The notes beneath the pieces were generated by a model. It made no database searches and was not told the DNA's origin. It saw nothing but the letters and a program-made list of their open reading frames with translations. Of a DNA stretch of 64,000 nt, positions 35,419 through 45,186 are shown piece by piece. The translations under genes were made by a program, and so were the position numbers. Each line of letters starts with the position of its first letter. Position 1 is the stretch's first letter. Source of the DNA: Pleurodeles waltl (Eukaryota; Chordata; Amphibia; Caudata; Salamandridae); NCBI RefSeq assembly GCF_031143425.1, contig NC_090437.1:843647978-843711977 (forward strand), written 5' to 3'.

Positions 35419-38064
35419 TCAGTCGCCATCCGACCTATCGCTTGCGGGGCCCTCCTGTGCTGGACTCCTGGGCCCCTGGGTGTCCTCCGTCACACCCCAA
35501 ATGGGGCTGGTGGGGCCCTCCTGGGCAGCTCGCCTGCTGCCGGACTTCTTCGCCTTGCTGCCCTTGCGCTCCTTGGAAGAATCTCTGGGGCCCTTGCCTC
35601 CCTTGGAAGAATCTCTGGGGCCCTTGCCCTCCTTGGAAGAATCTCTGGGGCCCTTGCCTCCCTTGGAAGAATCTCTGGGGCCCTTGCCTCCCTTGGTGGA
35701 TGGGCCAGGTGACGGTGCAAGGCTGGTGTCCTTAGGGGCAGCCGTCTCAGGCCTGTGGCGCCTGCCCTTCCCTTTTTTGCTTCTTTTCCCAGGGTGTGGG
35801 CTGGCTGTCCCCTTGCTGCTGGCCGATGTTCCTGCCCTAGGAGCTGGTGGACTCCAATAGCCCTGAACGATGGTCCTAGTAGGTGCAGGGCTTGTGGTGG
35901 CTGAGGTGCTGGTTGGAGTCTTACGAGATGGAGGGGGTGTGTCAGTTGTTGGAAAGAGGTCAAGGTTGGAAAGGAAAATCAATTTAGAAAGACAGGGACG
36001 GGTAGTTGTAGTGGGTATGGGAGTGGAGGAAGAGGATGTAGTTGTAGGAGAGTCAAGTGTGCTGTCTTTGGGTGCAGGTGCATGTGACGGAGGCTGTCGT
36101 GAGGTGGATGGCTGTTGGGTGGGTGGCTGCCTGCGTTTGTGTGGTTTGGAAGAGGGGGTGACAGACACACTGGGAGAGGACACAGGGGACGTGTAAATGG
36201 TAGTGGGGGTGGTGACTGCACGTGTGCGGACTGTTCTGGTGGGTGTGGTGGTGATGGACGTACTGGCTGATTGTGGTGTGCATGCAGGTGTGAGTGGAGA
36301 CGTCACAGGGAGGGAGGAGGGAGACGAGGAGGAGGGGGACACAGTGGAGGCAGTGGGTGTTGCTGTGTCTGCATGTGGATGTTGCTTGGGTGAATGCTTG
36401 TGTGATCTGTGGTGCTTATGTCTGGATGAGCTGCCCTTGGGTGTTGATGTGTGTGCAGGCTGGTCTGTAGGTGTGTCTGGGATAGGCAGAGGAACAGGGG
36501 AGTGGGACTGGGTTGAGGAAGTTGGAGGGGGGTGGCTAGACACAGGGACAATTGCTGCCGTCAGTGCTGAGGCCAGAGCGTTGAACGATCGCTGATGGGA
36601 AGCCTGACCCGAATGAATGCCCTCCAGGTATGCATTGCTCCGATGCACCTCCCTTTCTACCCCCTGGATGGCATTCAAAAGGGTAGACTGCCCAACAATG
36701 AGCGTCTGGAGGAGGTCAATGATCTCCGCACTGAGGGCAGCAGGGGTAACTGGGGCAGGACCTGAGGTGCCAGGGGCGAAGGAGATGCCCGGCTTCCTGG
36801 CCGAGCAGGCACGGGGCGAAAGCTGAGGGGCTGCTGGGAGGGCAGAGCTGGTGCGCTGGGTGGCGGCTGTACCTGTTGTTGCGGTGGGCACGGATGTTGC
36901 CGCCACCACAAGGGAGCTCCCTTCTGAAGACGTGTCGGTGTCGCTGATGTCTCCACGGGTCCCCGTTGTGGAGCCCCCCTCGCCCTCCGTCTCACTGGTG
37001 AACTCGGAGTCGGTTGCAGGGCCCTCCGGGGCCATGTGAGATACAGCTCCCTTGTGCGCCGATGCCACTTCTCCTCCGCCTGATGATGCTAATGCACACA
37101 TGAACAGGAAAACCAAAAAAAAGGGGGGGGGAGAAGAAAGGAAGACATGTTGAGTGCATGCATTGGCGGCACCGTTGGCGGAGAGGACAGACACAGAAGC
37201 CCCCTGCACTACGCCGCGCACTCGGGGTACACTACTCAATGATAGTGACTTGGCCTACAAGTCTATGGACAACAAATGCACACATAGGTGAGCCCGGGCC
37301 ATGCATAGCTGTATTTAGCACCCTACAGAGGTGGGGGGCGGGGGCACAGGGCCATGTCTAACGGAGGGGCCTAGCCTACAGAAACCGCCCTGGCCTAGAG
37401 ATAGCCACAGCCCTCCTCCCCCACCCAGACGCCTCCACTGTGCGCTAATATAGCGGAATGTGCTGATACTCACCCCCTTGTGTCTGCTGTGATGTCCTCA
37501 CGTGCCCATCTAAATCGGGGTAGGCCATGCCAGGATCCGGGACATCAGGGGGGTCAATTGACGACTGGCACCCCTCCTACGTTGGGAGGCCATCCCCAGC
37601 AGAGCCTCGGCGGTCTTTCTGCTCCCGCAGCGGATGTCCTCCCACCTCTTGCGGCAGTGGGTGCCCCGTCTGTTGTGGACCCCCAGGGCCCGGACGTCCT
37701 TGGCGATGGCACGCCAAATGTCGATCTTCTGATGGGCGCTGACCTATGTGACATGTACAGGGTTGAAAAAAAAATGTCTTTACTTTTCTGCATGGTCGAT
37801 GTGCGCGGCCCCCCCTCCCCAACCTTGCCATGTGGCACATGCTCTCATCTGTCGTGCGTTGCACTCCTTATTCGCTCCCCTCCCCACCATCTTACATCCA
37901 CCCCACTCAACACAGGCATAGCCCATACTACGTGCTCCCAGTGTACTTACCCGTTGGTCTGGAGGACCGTAGAGTAGCGCATACTGGGGGAGGACCCCAT
38001 CAACAAGTTTATCCAATTCCTCAGATGTGAAGGCAGGGGCCCTTTCCCCAGTCGCAGCAGCCAT
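35419..38064 (-). pseudogene. Second SANT/Myb-like Harbinger gene (three exons), long Ser/Thr/Pro tail
   Basis: Exon 1 (38064-37951) encodes 38 residues, MAAATGERAPAFTSEELDKL through YGPPDQR, ending at CGG|GTAAGT. Exon 2 (37743-37474) follows acceptor CACATAG and continues the DNA-binding domain: VSAHQKIDIWRAIAKDVRAL, then RRGTHCRKRWEDIR. Exon 3 (37088-35419) follows a pyrimidine tract and TTAG and encodes about 557 residues: an acidic start, an ALSAEIIDLLQTLIVGQSTL segment that may self-associate, a very long Ser/Thr/Pro region, a basic KRSKKGKGRRHR patch and the KGGKGPRDSS repeats. Phases agree at both junctions, except that exon 2 is one base short (270 instead of 271), a frameshift near ILA/MAYPDLDGHVR. 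The fold is a trihelix/SANT-like domain, as in Harbinger accessory proteins. It lies entirely within the transposase intron, on the opposite strand. Splicing is inferred. Confidence 0.75.
35568..35697 (-). repeat. 30-bp coding repeat in the SANT protein tail, about 4.3 copies
   Basis: CTTGGAAGAATCTCTGGGGC CCTTGCCTCC-type units repeat every 30 bp. Read on the minus strand they encode the decapeptide KGGKGPRDSS, with KEGKGPRDSS and KERKG variants, near the C-terminus of the second SANT-like protein. The period keeps the frame, unlike the neighbouring 29-bp array. Confidence 0.88.
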
Positions 38065-38154
38065 TGTCTCTTCCAGACCGAGTTCACAGCAGCACTTGCA
38101 GTATAGGTCTTCTCCTGTGGATGATCAGGTCTCGAGTGATTAAGCAAGTATAAA

Positions 38155-38305
38155 ATGGCGGTCACGCCCGCGGCGGTGCGTACCGCGGCGGTGCGTACCG
38201 CGACCGCCGGTGCACATCGTCATTGGCTCCTGAGGCCCATCGGGTTCAATGTTAACCAATGCTGCTTTGCGCCGCGGTCTTCGACCGCCTACCGCCACGG
38301 TGTGC
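38155..38305. promoter_or_regulatory. GGCGGT/ACCGCC cluster between the SANT gene and the transposase exon
   Basis: Within 150 bp there are GGCGGTCACGCC, two tandem GCGGCGGTGCGTACC units, GCGACCGCCGG and, further on, GACCGCCTACCGCCACGG. The same words fill the subterminal regions of this transposon (33230-33470, 41815-42095) and of the MITE at 32258. The cluster lies about 90 bp upstream of the start of the minus-strand SANT gene. Internal copies of terminal binding sites at a promoter would be a natural autoregulation device. This is inference from motif sharing. Confidence 0.35.
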
Positions 38306-38527
38306 CACGCCAGAGCATTGACCTCACATCCCATTGTCACACTTCACAGGTCAGGCAGCCGCCATTTCAAGGGCCCACATGGCTGAATTTCTACTGCGTC
38401 ACACAGGCCTAGGCCTTGCATTGCCACTCATACAAGCCATTCAATGCATAGCGAATCGTGTAATGTGCAAGCTGTGGTTACGTACCTGTGGGTTGATTGA
38501 CTCTGTTCTCGCTGTTGTCCTTCCTAG

Positions 38528-39506
38528 GCACCGTCCGCTGGGAGTTGCGAGGAGAAGGAGGAATCCTCCCGTGTACAGACCGCTGGTTGACCTGTCGACA
38601 ATGGAAGAAAGACATGTCATACTTACATACAGACTGGACTGAGGCACTATACAGGAACTGTGTGCCCAGCTGGAGCCAGACCTGATGTCCTCCATTCGCC
38701 AACCCACAGGGATTCCCCCTCTGGCCATATCATCAGGGATGTCTCAGCCTATGTTTTCTAAGGTTTTGTCCAGAGTGTTGTCTGCCCTGATGAAATACAT
38801 GCAGAGCTACATTGTTTTCCCTGAGGTGGGAGATTTGGCTACAGTGAAGGGTGATTTCTATGCCCTTGGACATATCCCCAACATCATTGGTGCCATTGAT
38901 GGGACCCATGTGGCCTTGGTTCCCCCCAGTGGAAGTGAGCAGGTGTACAGGAACAGAAAAAGTTATCATTCTATGAATGTCCAGGTGGTCTGTTTGGCTG
39001 ACCAGTACATCTCCCATGTAAATGCCAAGTTCCCTGGGTCAGTGCATGACGCGTACATCATGCGAAATAGCAGCATCCCTTACGTGATGGAACAGCTACA
39101 GAGACACCGTGTGTGGCTAATTGGTGACTCTGGTTACCCCAACCTGTCGTGGCTACTGACCCCAGTGAGGAATCCCAGGACAAGGGCAGAGGAACGTTAC
39201 AATGAGGCCCATGGGCGAACTAGGAGGAATATAGAAAGAACCTTCGGCCTCCTGAAGGCCAGGTTTAGGTGCCTGCATATGACAGGGGGATCCCTAATGT
39301 ACTCACCAAAGAAGGTGTGCCATATCATCGTGGCCTGCTGTATGCTTCACAACCTGGCTTTGCGACGCCAGGTGCCTTTCCTGCAGGAGGATGGTCCAGA
39401 TGGTGGTGTTGTAGCAGCTGTGGAGCCTGTGGAGAGTGAAGAGGAGGAGGACGACGGGGACGACACAGACAACAGGGACACAGTGATACAACAGTATTTT
39501 CAGTAG
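38528..39506 (+). pseudogene. Harbinger transposase main exon (HARBI1-type DDE), one premature TGA
   Basis: Joined to exon 1 the protein would be about 353 residues, normal for HARBI1-type transposases. The nuclease core has IIGAIDGTHVA (first catalytic Asp, about residue 152), VNAKFPGSVHDAYIMRNSS, WLIGDSGYP (second Asp, about 228) and RRNIERTFGLLKARF (catalytic Glu, about 264), and it ends in an acidic tail (EEEEDDGDDTD). The only lesion is TGA at 38640-38642 (about codon 66), which replaces a codon in YRLD-x-GTIQELC. A CGA-to-TGA change by CpG decay is the simplest explanation. From ATG 38685 onward 273 codons are intact, so a shortened protein with the whole DDE core could still be made. 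The enzyme would cut at the GGGGGTCATT ends and insert at TTA-like sites, normally with a SANT partner. Confidence 0.9.
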
Positions 39507-40031
39507 CACACAGGTACGAATCAACCACGCCATTTTACATTTACTTAAAGTCTCCTGCCTCTCTACTGTCTGAGTTCCCCCCAGTTCCTGTTAACTGAGT
39601 TGTGACTTTCCCTTCCGTTTTCAGAGTTGTGGGCCCCACCGCGTGACCTCTGCTTTGTTTGCCCATGGACTACAGCTGTGTGACAGTGGTATGTTGTCAT
39701 CACAATGTAACTGAACATTTTGGCACCGTTATGTCTAATACATTTGTTCAAAATACAAGCAGACTCCAGATTTTTTTAGTGCAAGAAGTGATTTAATTCA
39801 AGTGCTAAATTTAAGGAACATGATGGCAAACGGGGATGGGTGATGGTGGAGTAATGTCCATGACAGAGTCCAGTTCTCAGTCGCACAGGTGCATTGTCCA
39901 TATGCCTGTGGAAGGATGGAGCAGGGGCAGTTCAAGGTTGGACAGGGTGACAATGTGGGACAGTGGGATGACATCAGGGGGTATCGTTTGCTGGCGGGGG
40001 TCTTGCAATCCTACTCTGTCTTCTTGTGAGA

Positions 40032-41505
40032 TCACAGGTTCCGCTTGCGGGGTGGTTCTTCTTCTGCAGGAGGTGGGGTTCTGGTGGCCTGTCGTTGTGT
40101 GGGGGCCTCCTGTCCACTAGCGCCGGCGGAGGTGGTAGGCTGTTCCTGGTCCAGGCTAGTGACAGGGGCCCTTTGTGGTGCCACATGGTCCCGCAATGTG
40201 GTGACTATCTGGGTTAGGGCCACGACGATGGTCCCCATTGCGGAACTAATGTTCCTCAGTTCCTCTCTGAACCCCATGTACTGTTGCTCCTGCATGACCT
40301 GGACCTCCTGGAACCTGGCCAGTACCGTAGCCATCGTCTCCTGGGAGTGGTGGTATGCTCCCATGATGGAGGAGAGGGCCTCTTGGAGAGTCGGTTCCCT
40401 GGGCCTGTCCCCCCCCTGTCGTACAGCAGCCCTCCCAGTTCCCCTGTTTCCCTGGGCCTCTGTCCCCTGGACGGTGTGCCCACTACCACTGCCCCCAGGT
40501 CCCTGTTGGGGTGGTGGGTCAACCTGGGTGCCCTGTAGTGGTGGACACACCGCTGATTGACGTGTACTGGAGACAGAGGCATGGGCCCGCTGGGTGGGAG
40601 CTGTGCTGGTGTTCCCAGAGGGGGTTAAGTCTGGTGTAGCCTGTGGCTGTCTGTGGGGAACCGACTGTCCCGAGGTCCCCGATGGGCCGGGCTGGTCATC
40701 AGGGTCCAGGGAGACAGAGCTGCTGTCATCACTGGGGGCCTCTTCTGGGGGTGGGATGGACATCTCTGGATCCTCCTGGGCGGTGTGGTGGCGTTCGGGT
40801 CCTGCAGGGGTATAAGAGTATGGTTATTGCTTCTGTGTGTGGCATTTCGTGTAATGGGTGGGTGGCCGTGTCCCCCAGTGCTGGCATTCCCTTGTGGGGG
40901 CTTTTGTGACGGTGGCTTGTGGGGGTGATGGGTGTGTGCAGTGGGCATGCTTTGGGATGGGTGTCCATGCTTTGGGGACGCACGCAGGGCTAGGTTTTGG
41001 GATGGGTGGGATGTGATGGTGAGCCATTTGCAAGGAGTTGGTGTGATGGGGGTGGGGGTGAGGGTGGGGGTATGATTTGGCATGCAGGTGGTGTGGGGGG
41101 AATGAAGTAGTGGAGGTTTGACTTACCAGAGTCCATTCCTTCGCCTACTCCTGCGAGGCCCTCAGGATGCAGGATGTGCAAGACTTCCTCCTCCCACGCT
41201 GTGAATTCTGGGGGAGTAGGTGGGGGTCCACCGCCAGTCTGCAGTACCGCGATGTTGTGCCTTGATACCATGGAACGCACCTTCCCCCGTAGGTCGTTCC
41301 ACTGCTTCCTGATGTCGTCCCGATTGCGTGGATGCTGTCCCACAGCGTTGACCCTGTCCCCTATTCTGCTCCATAGCTCCATCTTCCTGGCAATGGTGGT
41401 GTGCTGCACCTGTGCCCCGAAGAGCTGGGGCATTACACAAACTATTTCCTCCACCATGACCCTGAGTTCTGCGTCAGAGAACCTGGGGTATCTTTGGGGT
41501 GCCAT
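40032..41505 (-). CDS. First SANT/Myb-like Harbinger accessory protein, two exons
   Basis: Exon 1 (41505-41127) opens MAPQRYPRFSDAELRVMVEE and carries a SANT/Myb-like domain over residues ~8-80: PRFSDAELRVMVEEIV, then MELWSRIGDRVNAVGQHPRN and DIRKQWNDLRGKVRSM. It ends ATGGACTCTG|GTAAGT. The acceptor CCCCTGCAG before 40801 joins in phase (G plus GA gives Gly, then PERHHTAQEDPE and MSIPPPEEAP). Exon 2 (40801-40032) has a Pro/Ser/Gln-rich linker, an amphipathic helical segment (FREELRNISSAMGTIVVALT) and a basic end PPRKRNL, a likely nuclear signal. Total about 382 residues, no lesion. In zebrafish Harbinger systems the Myb-like partner carries the transposase to the nucleus and to subterminal DNA; the same job is likely here. 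It reads inward from the right end, convergent with the transposase. Confidence 0.82.
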
Positions 41506-41509
41506 GGGG

Positions 41510-42089
41510 TGGTGTGGATGAGGTGAGGGGTGGTGTATGTGTTGTAGAGTGTGGTGAGTGTGGTGGTGTATGGTGTTTTGTGCGTGGAAATTGTGTGGGT
41601 GATGTTGTGATTTGCCTCTGTGTGATGGTGTACTCTATGCTGTGCTCTCTGTCTCTGTCCTTCACTCGCAATTGTGGTCGTAGGGGTTTGTGGGTGATGT
41701 GGGTGTGTGTTTTATAGTTAATTGGGTGTGTGGGAGTGGTGTGTGTATGTGTCTCAGGTGTGTGTATTTTGAATTATCCAATGTGGTAGAGTTTTGTAAA
41801 GGTGTGTGTATTTTGACCGCGGCGGTGTGTACCGCCAATGGAATACCGCGGTTGAAAGACCGCTGCGGGGATTTGCCGGTCGGAATGGCATGGGCGTATT
41901 TCTGTTGGCGTGACGGTGGAGGTTTGGTCATCGCCGGTTTCCCGCTGACCTTTGGTGTGGCGGACTTTTGTGGATGTCGGGTTTTTGGCGGTTTGCCAGT
42001 TGCGGGTCAGAATGACCGTGGCGGTTTCCCGCGGCCGCGGCGGTGTTATGGGGGCCTTCTGGCCAGCGGTAAACGACTTTTACCGCCGA
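41510..42089. promoter_or_regulatory. Right subterminal region of the Harbinger element
   Basis: Upstream of the SANT gene start, 41515-41810 is strongly TG-rich on the plus strand (GTGTGG/GTGTAT words). From 41815 to 42089 there is a cluster of GGCGGT/CCGCGG words (GACCGCGGCGGTGTGTACCG, GGTTTCCCGCTG, GCGGTTTCCCGCGGCCGCGG) mirrored at the left end. It probably combines the promoter of the SANT gene with binding sites for transposition proteins. Function is inferred. Confidence 0.4.
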
Positions 42090-42108
42090 GGTCGGAATGA
42101 CCCCCTTA

Positions 42109-42779
42109 GTGTCATTCGAATGTGTTGGTTTGTTTTTTCAGTTATTATAAACAGTAAATGGTTTAATAAAACGTATTTAAAAAACAGTAGATACATTTGT
42201 GAATACATGTGTGATTACTAGCATTTCCCTGCATGAGTGTACATGAACATAATACAAATTATTCAAACAGGGAGTATCTGAGAGCAATATACCTGCTCCG
42301 CACCACGTCTACATCGAAAAAGACTTGAGGTTCAAGTGTGCATGTGCAAAACATATTTAATATAGCAATACAGCTGCTCTGTTGCGTGCACACCAACAAA
42401 AACTGTAAACATGTAACAGGACTTAAAAAACCACAGGTGTGTTGTTGCCGGAGTGATAGACCAACAGAGAGAGTTGAACAAATTTAGAGGAAACAAAGAA
42501 AGAAACTTGTGGAGAAAGTATCCAATCAATACCAGAAATTCAAAAATGAAATGGAATGAGACTAATCTAATCCATATTTATCATGTTTAGAGGCATATAT
42601 GGCCAAGTAGCAAGAAACTACAATGTAAAGGGAAGGAGAGATTCCATAGCAGTTCAGAACATCCTCATAAAAATGGTAGCAAAAAACAAATAGACAAATT
42701 AGAAACCAATAGACCTACAAGTAGGGGTCGAGGGAACATGGTGACCATCTAAAAGAGGCATTTGCGGAGGGCTCCTTCC
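42109..42779. other. AT-rich flank between Harbinger and the second L1
   Basis: The TTA duplication ends at 42108. The remainder is AT-rich without open frames or repeat ends. The exact 5' end of the following L1-type element could not be placed and may lie anywhere in about 42700-42850. Confidence 0.35.
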
Positions 42780-45185
42780 CGTGAACTAAAATGAAGCGAA
42801 AGTAGTTTTCTCTTACTGGGTGCATGAGGGCTTGACAGGTCGGTGACGTCTTTTGGCTGGGGATCCGTTTCTTCTTTTTTTCTTTGGTGGCTGGCAGGAG
42901 TGACTGCGGTGAAGGGGCTGGCGGGAACGCAGGACGCACAGGAGCAGAGGGTTGTGCCGCTGCTGAGAGCCTCCCTGGAGCTCTTTCAGATCAGGGAGGT
43001 GGCGGCTCGTGTTTCCTACTGGGGAAACCATAGCAGAGCCAGCACAGGGCTGGAATCATCTGTCACAACTTACGTGCTGCTTTACCCTGGAGGCCGCAGA
43101 GCGAGTGGCGTGGATCCTGTTCTTGAAGGTTCGGCCTTGGCCCAAGGAGGGATGACTCTTTGCCGCTGTGCTGCAGGCAATGGGTACGGGTACGCCAAGA
43201 GCAGGCCGTGTCCCTCAGAAGTAGCGCCAGAGTGAAAAAAAAAACTGAAAGGGGAAAAAACCTCCACAAAGAATGTTCCTAAAACAGGAACAAAAACGAA
43301 GAGATATCAGCAAGAGCAAATACAGGAAAAAGTATTCTGAACTCTGACCGTCAGAGGAGCGCGAGCTGCGGCCCGAGACGAATGTTCGGCTCGTGCCGCG
43401 TGCAGCGGCGCGACATCATCGGGAAAGAAGTGCAGGACATTGAGGATTCCACAATATATCGAGGACTTGTTTGATTTAGGTACAGAAGGGGAAAAACAGT
43501 GTTTTAAAGGATTTGGAGGTTTTGTGTGCTGGGGGCATGCTACTTCATATACAAACGGTACAGCAATTCATTCAGACCATAGGTTGGACAGGGCAAGAGG
43601 GCTGGTTGGGGCCAGAAAGGAAGGGCGGGGAAGGTGGCATTTAAAATTGGTTTGGGACAAGTAGCTTACTCCCTGGGGAGTGCTAAAAAAAGTAAGAAAA
43701 GAGCAGAATTTGAGAGCTTGGACCCCCTCCAGAAACCTTCTACAGTGAGAAGTAGGGCGGAGCAAAATAATAGTTTTGTTAAAAAGAGATTGGATGTTAA
43801 TAATGGTGGAAGTTTGAACAATAGGAAAGTCCGGGTTACCCCATCTGTAAGGACCTATTTTCAGGTATTGCCAGGGTCACCTAAAATGTCGACCGGGGGT
43901 GCGAGTATGAAAGAGGTGTACAAGTCAGACAAACTAGAACCTGCTGCTAGTTTGGAGGGCATTGGCTCAGACTTCCAGGCAGATAGGAGAGGTGTGCCGC
44001 AATTTTCTTTATCTAGGAGGCCTGTAGGGATTCAAGAAGAGGTAAATGCAGGACAAGATCTTCAGCTATCCGGGGAAGGTCATGGACACTCAATTGCAGA
44101 TATCTTGAAGGCATTATCTGTGGAATTGAAGGGTGGCTTTGAGACCTCTAATGTTAAACAGGCGGAGATTAGGAGTCTTTGTGGAGACTTAGGGAAGAAA
44201 ATTGATGACCTTGCGGGCCGGACGGCTGTTCTGGAGGAGGAGGTTGGTGAGTTAAGGATGGTGGTAGAGGAAAATAAAGAGCAAATAAGATACCTAAAAG
44301 AAGGGGAAGTAGGGGCAATGGCCAAGAAGGAATCCTTGGAAAATAATCAGAGGAGGAATAATCTGAGGTTTCTCAGAGTCCCAGAAGGTTTGGAAGAAGG
44401 TGACTTAAAAGGTTCTATGGCTCGACTAATAAAGCAGGAATTGAATGTGGAAGAATCAGAAGAGGACATTGCTAAGGACATTCAAAGGGTGCACCAGGTG
44501 CTGGCGAAAATGCCCTCTAGTAGGGATAGACCAAGGAAATTTTTTGTTTATTTTCAAACATATACATTGAAGAAACATATTTTGGCCCTGGCGTTAAAAA
44601 AGAAATCATTGTCAGTGAATGGATCTCCATTTGAAATTAGGTCAGACCTAGCGTCTGTGACTTTAAATAAACAGTGGAAACTGGATAAAAGAATAGACAC
44701 ACTAAAAAAGCTTGGCGCAACAGCTCAGTTAAAAGTTCCTGCTTCCTTAAGGGTCAAGGTGAATAACAAAATGTATAACTTTACGGATTGGAAGGAGGCA
44801 GACGAGTTGATCAGGAAAATTGAGAAGGGGAGTGGGAATGGGAAAGGTCTGGTCTAAGTTTCTATTGTTTTGCCAAGTAAGGAGGCTTTGTTATAGGGGT
44901 GATGCCCCAATTCAGGTACGATGACCCTCCTCTGATATTTGTCAGATTAAAGATTTGGTGGGTTCCCTGGGGAGGAGTGGGGATGGGTGGTGTGAAGGGG
45001 GGTGTTGGTGGGGAGCACTGGGTGGGGAGCATAAAGGGGAAAACGAAAAAAAGATCCTCATTGATGTAGTTAGAGGGAGGAGGGTGGGAAGAGGAGGGTG
45101 TAAGAAGGGATTTGGTTTCTATTTTGGAAGATGGCAGTAAAGAATTTGAAACTCCTGTCTTGAAATGTTAACAGTCTTAGGGCAA
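42780..45185 (+). mobile_element. Second L1-type LINE, truncated just inside ORF2
   Basis: A GC-rich 5' UTR (about 42780-43630), a complete ORF1 (43634-44857), a spacer of about 270 bp and the first codons of ORF2 are present. The element stops near 45185, where an inverted gypsy LTR begins. The 3' 4 kb are missing. Because LINE insertions truncate at the 5' side, loss of the 3' side implies later deletion or rearrangement linked with the LTR element. Its ORF1 differs strongly from that of the L1 at 7289, so it is another family. Confidence 0.75.
43634..44857 (+). CDS. L1-type ORF1 protein, intact (407 residues)
   Basis: The frame is open for 407 codons. A long basic, disordered N-terminus is followed by a coiled coil at about residues 150-235 (IADILKALSVELKGGFETSN through VVEENKEQIRYLKEG). 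Then comes the diagnostic ENNQRRNNLRFLRVPEGLEE that opens the RRM, IQRVHQVLAKMP, KFFVYFQTY, and the C-terminal domain (SLRVKVNNKMYNFTDWKEAD). The family binds LINE RNA and helps reverse transcription. 43634 is the first ATG. 43886 (MSTGGASM) is an alternative that would drop the disordered region. Intact although its ORF2 is gone. Confidence 0.82.
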   Translation: MAFKIGLGQVAYSLGSAKKSKKRAEFESLDPLQKPSTVRSRAEQNNSFVKKRLDVNNGGSLNNRKVRVTPSVRTYFQVLPGSPKMSTGGASMKEVYKSDKLEPAASLEGIGSDFQADRRGVPQFSLSRRPVGIQEEVNAGQDLQLSGEGHGHSIADILKALSVELKGGFETSNVKQAEIRSLCGDLGKKIDDLAGRTAVLEEEVGELRMVVEENKEQIRYLKEGEVGAMAKKESLENNQRRNNLRFLRVPEGLEEGDLKGSMARLIKQELNVEESEEDIAKDIQRVHQVLAKMPSSRDRPRKFFVYFQTYTLKKHILALALKKKSLSVNGSPFEIRSDLASVTLNKQWKLDKRIDTLKKLGATAQLKVPASLRVKVNNKMYNFTDWKEADELIRKIEKGSGNGKGLV

Positions 45186-45186
45186 C
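45131..45186 (+). pseudogene. ORF2 start of the second L1, truncated and stopped
   Basis: ATGGCAGTAAAGAATTTGAA encodes MAVKNLKLLS, then TGA stands where the conserved Trp of the endonuclease start (SWNVNSL) belongs, followed by NVNSLR. TGG-to-TGA explains it. Sequence similarity ends at about 45185 at the junction with the LTR. Only the first dozen or so residues of the endonuclease remain. Confidence 0.6.

Larger units (their letters stand above)
33219..42105. mobile_element. Autonomous-type Harbinger transposon, 8.9 kb, three genes, TSD TTA
   Basis: The terminal inverted repeats GGGGGTCATTCCGACC (33219-33234) and GGTCGGAATGACCCCC (42090-42105) are perfect inverses, flanked by TTA at 33216-33218 and 42106-42108, the PIF/Harbinger signature. 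Inside are a HARBI1-type transposase in two exons on the plus strand, a SANT/Myb-like gene in two exons on the minus strand at the right, and a second SANT/Myb-like gene in three exons on the minus strand within the transposase intron. Subterminal regions are rich in GGCGGT words. Four minisatellites occupy the interior. Known lesions are one TGA in the transposase and a one-base frameshift in the middle SANT gene, so this copy is near-intact but probably not fully functional. Confidence 0.93.

Noticed and set aside
35072..35860. 262-codon plus-strand frame (GALFSGASHG repeats)
   Set aside because: Shadow of the 30-bp minisatellites and of the antisense SANT gene tail.
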